In this document: positions 37,281-64,000 of the stretch, in pieces
Position numbering within the stretch: the stretch's first letter is position 1
How the letters are laid out: each line of letters opens with the position of its first letter
Assembly (NCBI RefSeq): GCF_014805685.1
Contig: NC_060890.1
Span: 15,990,500-16,054,499 of the forward strand
From: Silurus meridionalis
Taxonomy: Eukaryota; Chordata; Actinopteri; Siluriformes; Siluridae
Direction of reading: 5' to 3'
DNA length: 64,000 nt
Position numbers and translations under genes: made by a program
Notes under the pieces: generated by a model
Told to the model about the DNA's origin: nothing
Database searches by the model: none
The model's input: only the letters and a program-made list of their open reading frames with translations

Positions 37281-39011
37281 GATGTGGGAAACAGGTGAAA
37301 GAAAGAACAATCTTTCTAAAGGTGGAGTTTGGAATGTGTGGACATTTAGTGACCTGTAAAAACTAGCTTCCAGGCTAATATAATGAACCAGGATTCTCCT
37401 CAAATGAAGTATAGTGTCTAAGTTTCGGTCTTAACCATTCAAATGCTTTACTGCAATGAATGCTTCACTTCTTCTTATGTTCTCTTACTCATTTTCTCCT
37501 CTCTGCTATACCTTGCCCTCTATTCACTAACTCCCCCAGCTTCCCTGTTACTGAACACGCCTCGACGCCACCTTACACTCTGGCACATTTATGACTAACT
37601 GTTTTTCAGATGAAGGTTGACCTTTTACCTTCAATGTACATTAACACTCGACTTCTGCAACCACTGCCTGAACAATGCGTTGGATCCGTGTGGATCTGTG
37701 CAACTCAATTTTCAGGGGTTCTCTTTCCTCCTCCTCCTCCTCCCTCCTGCTGCGCTTAGAGCCAGATGGCACAGGGTAGAAAAATCAATTAGAGCTCCAC
37801 CTAAGGGGCAGAGGGAGTTTATCCCAGACGACCCCTCCTTAAGCATGGGCACGTTAAGGATCACTCACTCGTCCTGCTGCCAACATCCATCACCTCAACA
37901 CTAATCCACTTCTCTCTCACTCCGCCCACTCTAACCTCATTAGAGCACTGGGAGAGCGAGAGATAAAGGTGGAGGCATGGGGCGTTTTTGGAAGTACAGT
38001 GTACTTATGCTAAATACTGAATACTGAAGTGCATGCACATGCAAATGGGAAGGAGTGAAGCAGGATAGACCATAAAGACAGATTATTGTGTGCGAGTAAA
38101 GCCGGGGAGAAGATGGAAAAAAAGAGAAGGCGCTAAAAGATCATCTTATGAGGAGGAAAAAAAAACAGCCAAGCTGACAGAATGGATTATGATTCTGTCA
38201 GGAGAAAGAAAAACATGGCTATAATGGAAAATAAATATTTCTGTTACATTTTATAAACAAAGAAATAAATAGGTTAAAAATTAAAAAAATTAATTGTAAT
38301 CCTGTCCTAATCCAGTTCCATGCTAAATGCAGACGAGGGATTCATTTACAGGCTAGACAAGCTAGATTTAAAGCCACGCTTTAGCGTTTTACAGCCCAAT
38401 CTCTAACCACCACATGCACAGCGTACGCGCAAGTACGAGCTCCACAGAAAGACAAGAAAATGATAGAAAAACAAACAAGAAAACGATAGAAAACCAGATA
38501 CATTCTGAGGATATTAGTGACATGCCATAAACATTATATGTTGTATTTATGTGAGTGCAGTATTCTCAGCATCAGGACACTACACACTCACTACATGGTT
38601 CACTACATCACTTGGCTGAGCAGTGAGAGACGCACCGCTCAAGTGCGCACTGCGGGATTTGTTGCACACGGCCGTGCTCACCAGATCAGTGACTTCTGCA
38701 TATTGGCATAAAGATCTGACTCTTGGCTCCCCCAATGGACCTTTAGATCACATGCCCTAATCGCAGACAGGTAGCATGGCTTGTGTCCTAGATCATTTTG
38801 TCCCATATTTTAATCCAACAAGGACATATTGCTATATACTGCATTATATTTTGGTGGGATTATGAAGAAAGATCATAGATTATACTTTACATAGTGTGTG
38901 CTTGTAAAAGAGGGCTACATGTAAAGAGACCTTTTCGCTAGCAGTGTTCATATCAATATAAATTACAAATCTTTCAGTTTTGTGCCATGTCATATCAAGT
39001 TTATACTTGAT

Positions 39012-39023
39012 AATATAGAGAAG
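39012..39023. repeat. Target-site duplication, left copy (RTE insertion)
   Basis: aatatagagaag is repeated exactly at 41971-41982, right after the GAA-rich end of the LINE. Confidence 0.8.
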
Positions 39024-41970
39024 GGCATAACCCAGCCATTATGGTTGCACAAGCCAGTGCACTCTTAGTGCCGGTCCCAAGCCTGGATAAACATGTGCCA
39101 AATTAAATATGCGGATCACGAAAGAGAAATTCATACCAGATCGGTTGAGGCCAGGGTTACCAACGACCACCACAGGTATCGTTAACCTACAGGGTATCAG
39201 TGGAAATTGGGCTACTGTTGGCCGAAGGAGAGGAGGAAGACGTTTACAGAGACAGCAAGGAAAGGAGAGTGAAGGTTCAGGTTGGTACTATGACTGGTAA
39301 AGGGAGAGAGATAGCTGATATGATGGAGAGGAGAAAGGTAGATATGTTGTGTGTTCAGGAGACCAAGTGAAAAGGGAGTAAGGCCAGGAACATTGGAGGG
39401 GTTTAAACTGTTCTATCATGGAGTGGATGGAAAGAGAAATGGTGTAGGGGTGATTCTGAATGAAGAGGTTAGTAAGAGTGTAGTGGAGGTGAAGAGAGAT
39501 TCTGAACGAGTGATGAACGTGAAGCTGGAAGTTGAAGGGGTGAAGATAAATGTTATCAGTGCCTATGCTCCACAAATGGACAAGAAGTAAAAATTCTTGA
39601 GTGAGTTAGATGAAGGGGTAGAAGGTTTACCTAGGAATAAAAGATTGGTGATTGGGGCAGATTTCAATGGGCATGTAGGTAAAGGGAACAGAGGGGATGA
39701 GGAGGTGATGGGTAGGCATGGCTTTAAGAGAGGAATGTGGAAGGGCAGATGGTGGTAGATTTTGCTAAAAGGATGGAAATGGCAGTGGTGAACACTTATT
39801 TTAAGAAGAAGGAGGATCATAGGGTGATGTATAAGAGTGGGGGAAGGTGCACACAGGTGGACTATGTTCTATGTAGGAGATGCAACCTAAAGGAGATTGG
39901 TGACTGTAAGGTGTTGGCGGGGGACAGTATAGCTAGACAGCATCGGATGGTGGTCTGTAGGATGGTTTTTGAGGTGAAGACGAAGAGGAGGAGAGTGAGG
40001 ACTCAAAGAAGAATAAGATGGTGGAAACTGAAGGAGGAAGACTGTAGTGTGAGAATCAGGGAAGAGGTCAGACAGGGGCTCCGTGGTGGTGAAGAGGTTC
40101 TGGATAATTGGGCAAGTACTGCAGAAGTGATAAGGGAGACAGCTAGAAATGTACTTGGTGTGACATCTGGAAATAGAAATTAAGACAAAGAGACATGTTG
40201 TTGGGATGAGGAAGTGCTGGAGAGCATAAGGAGAAAGAGGTTGGCAAAACAGAATTGGGATCGACAGAGTGATGAGAAAAGTAGGCAGGAGTACAAGGAG
40301 ATGTGGCAGCAGGTAAAGAGGGATGTGGCGAAAGCCAAGGAAAAGGCATATGAGGAGCTGTATGAGAAGTTGGACACTAAGAAGGGAGAAAAGGATTTGT
40401 ACCGATTGGCCAGGCAGAGAGACCGAGCTGGGAAAGATGTGCTGCAAGTTAGAGCAATAAAGGATGGAGATAGAAATGTGTTGACTAGTGAGGAGAGTGT
40501 GTTGAGAAGATGGAGGGATTATTTTGAGCAGCTGATGAACAAGGAAAATGAGAGAGAGAAGGTTGGATGATGTGGAGTTGGTGAAGCAGGAAGTGCATAG
40601 GATTAGTAAGGAGAAAGTGAAAGCAGCGATTAAGAGGATGAATAGTGGAAAGTCGGTTGGACCAAATGACATACAAGTAGAAGCATGGAGATGTTTAGGA
40701 GAGATAGCAGTGGAGTGTTTTACAAGATTGTTTAACATGATTTTGAAAGGTGAGAGGATGCCTGAGAAAGGGAGAAGGAGTGTGCTGTTACCGATCTTTA
40801 AGCATAAGGGAGATGTGCAGACCTGCAGTAACTACAGGGGAATTAAGTTGATCAGTCACACAATGAAGTTATGGAAAAGAGTAGTGGAAGCCAGGCTGAG
40901 AGAAGAGGTGACCATCTGTGAGCAACAGTATGGTTTCATGCAGAGGAAGAGCACCACAGATGCATTATTTGCTTTGAGAATGTTGATGGAGAAGTATAGA
41001 GAAGGTCAGAAGGAGTTGCATTGTGTGTTTGTAGATTTAGAGAAAGCGTACGACAGGGTGCTGAGAGAGGAATTGTGATACTGTTTGAGGAAGTCAGGTG
41101 TGTCAGAGAAGTTTGTGAGGGTGGTGCAGGACATGTATGAGGGCAGTGTGACAGCAGTAAAGCTTGCATTGGAAACAACAGACTGGTTCAAAGTGGTGGT
41201 TGGACTGCATCAAGGATCAGCTCTGAGCCCTTTCCTGTTTCTAGTGGTGATGGACAGGTTGACGGACGAGGTCAGACAATTTGTGGATGATATTGTTATT
41301 TGTGGTGAGAGTAGGTAGCGGGTTGAGAAGAGACTGGAGAGGAGGAGGTACATGCTGGAGAGAAGAGGAATGAAAGTCAGTAGGAGTAAGACAGAATACG
41401 TGTGTGTGAATGAGAGGGAGGGCAGTGGAGTGGTGCGGTTGCAGTGAAAAGAGGTGGAGAAGGTGGTGGAGTTCAGGTACCTGGGGTCAACAGTGCAAAG
41501 TAATGGAGAGTGTGTTAGAGAAGTGAAGAAACGAGTGCAGGCAGGGTGGAGTGGGTGGAGAAGAGTGGCAGGAGTGAGTTGTGATAGAAGGGTGTCTGCA
41601 AGAGAGACAGGGAAAGTTTATAAGACTGTGGTGAGACCTGCGATGTTGTATGGATTAGAGACAGTGGCATTGAGTAAAAGACAAGAGGTGGAGCTGGAGG
41701 TAGCAGAGGACAGGACAGGATTAGAAATAAGTTTATTAGAGGGACGGCGCATGTAGGACGTTTTGGAGACAAGGTGAAGGAGGCCTGATTGAGATGGTTT
41801 GGACATGTGCAGAGGAGGGACATGGGGTATATCGATAGGAGAAAGCTAAGGATGGAGCCACCAGGAAGGAGGAAAAGAGGAAGGCCAAGGAGGAGGTTTA
41901 TGGATGTGGTGAGGGAAGACGTGCAGGTAGCTGGGTTAAAAGAGGCAGAAGCTGAAAGTAGAAGAAGAAG
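39024..41970 (+). mobile_element. RTE-clade non-LTR retrotransposon, near full length, broken
   Basis: The insertion lies in the zeb1-arhgap12 intergenic region and is bounded by a perfect 12-bp duplication, aatatagagaag (39012-39023 and 41971-41982). An endonuclease region comes first (VGTMTGKG, VDMLCVQETK, VISAYAP, ending near 39.9 kb). The reverse transcriptase follows (YRGIKLISHTMKLWKRV, QYGFMQRKSTTDALFAL, FVDLEKAYDRV, LHQGSALSPFLF, FVDDIVICGES), and then a conserved C-terminal WFGHVQRRD and PGRRKRGRPRRRF block. The pattern fits RTE elements of fish (Rex3/BovB-like); the exact family is not fixed. In-frame stops (for example TGA after QETK near 39367, TAG near 41315), frameshifts and a small deletion before FVDD show it is dead. 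The usual 3' tail is also reduced. Confidence 0.88.
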
Positions 41971-41982
41971 AATATAGAGAAG
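41971..41982. repeat. Target-site duplication, right copy (RTE insertion)
   Basis: An exact copy of 39012-39023. Together they fix the ends of the LINE insertion. Confidence 0.8.
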
Positions 41983-44900
41983 TGTACCTGATTATAACAT
42001 CAATAAACAGTTAAAGCTAAACTATACAAATAAATGTTATAAAAAATATAAGCTATATAACCATGTATGTTAAATTCCAGCAAAAAAAAAAAAGTTACAG
42101 TATTACATAAATGCACATTTATAAATCTTCAATCTTTTTTTTTTGTCACAGTAAACTAATAGCCTCATTTACAACCAGGGCCAAATGAAACTAGCCAATA
42201 TATTTACCAAAATGTTTTGTTTGTGGGCTGTAACTGGAGAACTTCGATGTGAAGAACATGCAAAGCTCGTCACAGACAGTAATCTGAGCTCAGGATCGAA
42301 CTGGGGACCCAGGAACTGTGAGATGGCAATGCTACTGCCTAAAACACTAACATTTTTATTATTTAGGCTTTTTTTTTTTTTAACCTCCAATGATTTTGAT
42401 TTGAAGGTAAAGATGATCAGATAAAAGCGTATTATCATTATTAAATTACGTCCTGAATAATTAAAATATACAGACACACAGCTTCATTTACAAACACATC
42501 TGGCTCACAAAAACCTTGTACACAGTCCTTTCTCACGTGAACATCAGTTAAGTTCAGTGCGCCTAAACTTCTAATACGAGTGAGTTTCTTACAGGTATTT
42601 CACCATTTTGAAACATGTTCGAATGCTTATTTGTCATAATAATGCATTCACTTCAGCTGCGGACACAAACAGTCAGTATTCTGGGAATCGGAATTAAGAC
42701 AAGATTGTCCGTTTCTTCCAGTGCCAGCTACTAACCTAAAATTGAGTAAAAGTCCATAAGAGGATACTGCACATATCTGCACAAGATTCCCTGATTGATT
42801 TTCACCTTGAAACACATTTCTCATTGCCACAGTGGGGCAGCTTCAGTAAGCAATGCGCCTGCTTGAGTACCCGCCATAAATCACCTCAGCAACGAGGCTC
42901 AAGCGCACGTGTGTAAGAGATGCGTCTGGGTGGGCAAGAGTGTAAAGTAAACTCTAGGGAAATGCAGTCATAATACCAGCACAAACACCCCTCATTTATC
43001 ATGCAAAAGTGTGTGCACATTCTCCTCACACACAACACAGGCACACGCTATACACCACCAACCCTATGATTTCTCCGACTATAATTAAGAAGCACACGAA
43101 GCTATTTATAAGTGTGATCGTCAGTTAGTAGCACTAATAAGGAGGTTAGATGTTGAAACACGTATCATTAAGTCTCTGAGGGTAACACCGGCTCTGTTAT
43201 TGACTCCAGATCCTAATAAGCTGCTGACTAGGACCAGCTCGATCGCTGCGGCCTGAAGAGGACTCATCAGAAAGGAAGAGAGACCCACCACATGGCCGTC
43301 AGGAGCAAATTAGTAGCTCAAGCCAAATTAGTAGGTAGGAGCACTCCAAACCAGAAGAGTGTGAGGAGAGAGCGGGTGTTAAAAATCACAGCCAAATCAC
43401 ATGCTGTCCCTTTTCTTCTGGGCGGGTTTCAGGTGTTGACTTGAAGCACAATTTATAGGTGGCTCAGGTAATGTAGCATGGCTGAGCCAATCACACAGAA
43501 GCCCTCAGCACTACACGGACATGCAGACAGGGTTCATTATCTGTCCTGCTCAGTACAGCAGGCTTTGTATTTATTGCCTACTTAATGGGGATGACTGTAT
43601 CAGTGTGTGTGTGTGTGTGTTGTGGGGATGGTGTTATGTTGGTTAGATATACCAACCTGGTATTTCTAGCATTCTGCAATTACCTTATGTAAATCCAAAA
43701 TAAAATGTCTGTTTAAAATGCATTGAATTTTCCAAAGCAGAAAGAAATCAAGTCCAGCCAGAAGAACTTCATTAATACTGAAGCACAGCCCATGACATTT
43801 AAAATACATGATTATGTCATCCAGGACGCACAGAAATGTAATTTTAAATCTGGATTATGCTAAATTATTTGCTAAAACAAACACTCAGAAGAGTGCAAAA
43901 TATTTTTTTGTGAGAAATGATGAATACATTTACTTTATTATTATTATTATACTAAGTATATTAATATATACTTAGTAGTGATTTGATTATATCCTGGGCT
44001 GTATAAACAAAGAAATAATGCTGATATGTACTTAATCATAGTAAATTCCTTCATACAACCATAGACGAGCATAAAACATAACCTCTTTGTAGTGTATTGC
44101 AAATATTATTGCATTCATACATATTATACCAAAAAAAAAAAAAAAAAGGGCACTCCCAGGCTTTAGTGGTTCCAGAGGCCCTGTTCCTTTACTGGGGATC
44201 AAGTAAAATATAAATTCTTATGGGTGGGACACATAAGTGTCTGGAAGACAGATCGACTGGAGAATTATAGTCAACTAAAACTGTTTACATTTATATAAAC
44301 AGCCATAAAGGTAGTTACCTTGTCAAATAAAATTCTGCACTAGTTCTCCGTATGCAAATGATTCTCGAGGCTTCGTTTCCCCGGTCCTGCAGAAGACAAA
44401 CGAGGGAAGCATTTCAGGTAAATGTTGTCTTTAGCTATACATTTCACACTACTTTATCTTTTTAGAACTCGGCAGCATTAAGCCTTTCAACAATACTGCA
44501 GTCTCCATGGACACGGCTGAAACGGATCTAACCGTTTCCACATGTTTCCCCTTGAATCCAATTACTCACATGAGGTGTGGCTTCTACACAGGAAATACAG
44601 AAACTACTCGTGAGACTACAAAGACTCTGATCAAAGACAGATTAAAAAAATTATCTCTGCGATTTTAAAACCACAAGCTTGCAGCCAAGATGGATGTGTG
44701 CACGACTGGAGTCCCACCACACACACCTATTTTAAGCTGTGTGGCTATACCCATAAGCTTTATGTTGGTGATGCAGAGGCCATGAATTAGAACTGTTGAG
44801 TGCTGGAGAAACACTGTAGAAGAAAGAAAGGATTTATTAAAAAAAAAAATTATAAAAAAAAAACAACAAAAAAAAAACACGACAGAGTACAAGGTGATGA

Positions 44901-45592
44901 ATGTTTTATGGCTCATAATGGTGAGCTCAAATTACCTCCCCACACTTTGGCCTCCATGGACCTGTGAGACTGAGTTTTTTGTTTTTTTTGCCTTGCTGCC
45001 CTGAAAGTCCAAAGTATAATATGACGTACACGTCACACACCACTGAAGATCTAGCTGCTCAAAACCTGTGGTCAGAGCTCTGAATTATGAATATAGGCTA
45101 ATTGTTTTCTCATTTGGAAACTCTGATCCGCTCTCCTCTGCTATACAGGTTGTGGTCTCTGGGAGGGATGTGATTTTGTACGTACCCTGTTATTTGTCGT
45201 GTATTTTTCCAGTCCAGTCAGGCTCCTACTGAAGGGGAAATAAAACCAACAAAAAACCAGCAAGCTATATAAAATCGCACTCGGAAAAACAAACGATAGC
45301 CCTAATAAAGATAAAGTCTGTGGAATGAGTGTTTTATTTACTTACCATTAGAGATTTCTCAAAAGCCATACAGGGGGGAAAAATGTAGGAAATGAACACA
45401 AGACTAATCAAATAGCGAAAGGAGGTGAAGGAAACACAAGAACCACAATATAGTTTGCATGTGAATTCTTTTTTAATTAGGATTAGACATGTCAATGTCA
45501 GAAACAGTAGTTAGTCTCACAATTACATTCAAATGTGCTGTTCACAATGCATTGCAATACAACCCTTCTTCTGAACCAATTAATATCTCATA
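41983..45592. other. Intergenic region right of the RTE insertion
   Basis: AT-rich noncoding DNA between the convergent genes. It contains a degenerate repeat near 42.18-42.36 kb, a short GT repeat near 43.6 kb and A-rich runs near 44.13 and 44.84 kb. No gene was seen. Confidence 0.65.
42180..42360 (-). repeat. Degenerate SINE/LINE-tail-like repeat
   Basis: GAGCTCAGGATCGAACTGGG, GACCCAGGAACTGTGAGATG and GCAATGCTACTGCC resemble the complement of the internal region of fish tRNA-derived repeats (ordinal words such as a B-box complement and CACAG). Weak, old copy. Confidence 0.4.
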
Positions 45593-45613
45593 TTTATTAC
45601 TCTATTATTTATT
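45593..45613 (-). terminator. arhgap12 poly(A) signal candidates
   Basis: Two TTTATT hexamers on the + strand (AATAAA on the coding strand) lie 15 bases apart, about 1.4 kb after the stop. No transcript evidence is available. Confidence 0.35.
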
Positions 45614-47011
45614 TTACAATATTAGGGACATTTTCTGAGCTTCAAAAGATTTCGAAATCTTTAACTATAATATGTACATATATTTTGGAACTCCTGTATA
45701 AAAAGGCTTTTCGTTATGTGTACCTGAACAAAGCATGTGCAGCATGACCACACCATAAACACTATTTCCTGCTCATCCCTGCCATTTTGCTGTTCATATT
45801 GACGTAGAGATGTAGAGAGAGAAAAGTAGGTAGGGAGATCTATTGATCTGAAACAGAAGCATCGGGACTGAACGCGAACATCTCCACTTTCAAATTCCGG
45901 TAATGCAGAAGTGGGAAATGTAGGGGGAGAGACGTGTGAGGGGGATGAATTAGAAAAATAAAGAATAAATTAAAATCTAGAGGGATGTGAGGAAGAAAGA
46001 GAAACCTAGCCAAAGTTTAAATCTCAACCTGTATTTTTTTTAGTCCTTCTTTAACCAAGAACAATCTTCGACTATGGTTCCACTTTCATGTGCCAATATT
46101 TCCCATAGTCCAGTTATTTGATCAGAGTGTTACAGTGGAGAGTTTCTCAGAGTTTACAGAGCCTTTAGTGACCCTATTGGTTGAGATGCTGAGATAAGGA
46201 GATGAACAGGCCAGTAATCCAGTAGTCAATCGGTGAAAGAAGAAGCAGACCATTCCAGTTTCTGTTAAAGAATGATATTGAGGGATTGCAGTCAAAATGG
46301 CAGATAGTAGAAGTTCAGTAAGCAGAGCAGAATGAAGTCAAGTCCAGTAAGCCATGGAAATCCTTCTCAGGGTCCACTTATATAAATGTGTAATACTGAT
46401 ATTAAGCCATTACTCATTCATACAGAATAATGGCTCTCTTTCGCTCTACAGATTAGCGGTCACGAAACAATACTGCTTGTTATAATGCACCATTTACACA
46501 TCATTTCAGAACAAATGTTTAGAAGTGCAGATTTGAGAAAAATGAAACTATAGTCAGTTTCAGATTTACTTCAGTACTCACTATATACAGACACTTTAAA
46601 TGCCCTCATATTTCGCAAAGCTCAGCCCACAGCAGATTCCACAGTGTCACCCATACTGGTACAGATATAAGAGGACCGTTCAGTTCGAGCAAAAATGGAG
46701 GATGATCCACTGTACCAAACAAATGAACAAGTACATCCAGCTTATTCTCAATAAGGAGTAGCAGTTCCTTTTCAGGAAGAGCAGCTGCACAGCTTCAAAA
46801 GTCCAAAAACAGTACCTCTTAATATTCCTGTGTTGTGTTCAAGCATGTAGCAATGTTATAATGCAGATATTCTTTTCTTTATATGTTCAGTATGAAGCCT
46901 GGTCCACAGCAAATGAAGCAAGTCTTTACTTTAACGATGGATTCCGCAGTGGTCATGGTTTGGCGGTTTTTTTTGAAGAAGCAGCGCATGAGTGTGCAGT
47001 CCACAGGGGCT
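45593..47011 (-). other. arhgap12: arhgap12 3' untranslated region (estimated)
   Basis: This is noncoding sequence below the arhgap12 stop on the minus strand. Minus-strand AATAAA signals at 45608-45613 and 45593-45598 are the first canonical ones I noticed and would give a UTR of about 1.4 kb. The extent is inferred. Confidence 0.35.
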
Positions 47012-63876
<16,865 letters not shown>

Positions 63877-64000
63877 CTGAAGGACGTACAGAAGTACAAT
63901 AGTTCAGGACAAGCATATTTTGGACGTTTGTTATAAATAAAATGTGTATGTTATCTGTATATGTTATTTGAATTCTGACTGAGAAACCGCATGCAAAAAT

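Larger units (their letters stand above)
35486..39023. other. Intergenic region left of the RTE insertion
   Basis: This lies between the zeb1 UTR and the LINE copy. It contains a GT repeat at 37257-37280, a poly(A) run at 36239-36252 and a possible old SINE piece near 36.4 kb (a B-box-like GGTTCAAATCCC at 36475). There is no coding sequence I can support. Confidence 0.7.

Noticed and set aside
39887..40738. 283-codon minus-strand open frame in the RTE element
   Set aside because: It is antisense to the reverse-transcriptase region and rich in Ser/Leu/His from AGG- and GAG-rich sense sequence; a shadow.

Overview
The window is vertebrate genomic DNA, most likely from a teleost fish. The evidence is AT-rich sequence, dense CA/GT, TA and CT microsatellites, small exons in long introns with GT-AG borders, and RTE-clade retrotransposon copies of a fish type. 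Species cannot be fixed by reading alone; an otophysan such as a catfish is only a guess. Two protein-coding genes lie tail to tail: a zeb1 orthologue on the + strand (left half) and an arhgap12 orthologue on the - strand (right half). This matches the ZEB1-ARHGAP12 neighbourhood of other vertebrates and supports both names.

Layout. 1-18784 is most likely the end of zeb1 intron 1; the short first coding exon was not found. Seven zeb1 coding exons (18785-33569) join in one frame and give 1060 residues to the stop: an N-terminal zinc-finger cluster, a long middle exon with a PLDLS CtBP motif and a shortened homeodomain-like region, a C-terminal zinc-finger cluster and a very acidic tail. The 3' UTR runs to about 35.0 or 35.5 kb and holds seven seed matches for the miR-200 family. 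35.5-45.6 kb is intergenic and contains a nearly full-length but broken RTE-clade LINE (39024-41970) with a 12-bp target-site duplication. Sixteen arhgap12 exons (63876 down to 47012) join in one frame and give 604 residues: two WW domains, a PH domain and a complete RhoGAP domain with its arginine finger. The SH3 and start exons must lie beyond the right edge.

Mobile DNA in the arhgap12 introns is the least ordinary part. There is a SINE made of a tRNA-Glu-like head plus the 5' and 3' ends of the RTE element, with a perfect 17-bp duplication. There is a 116-bp foldback built around a Tigger/pogo-like end, an 832-bp Tigger-like deletion derivative that still carries a possible transposase start, and a 718-bp inverted-repeat element sitting in a microsatellite/minisatellite block.

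Functionally, zeb1 is a DNA-binding repressor in epithelial-mesenchymal control, held in check by miR-200 through its UTR. Arhgap12 is a cytoplasmic Rho-family GTPase activating protein acting on actin and cell contacts. They share a chromosomal neighbourhood; nothing in the sequence shows shared regulation. No wholly new gene system was found. The best leads are the composite SINE, the zeb1 homeodomain deletion and the foldback.
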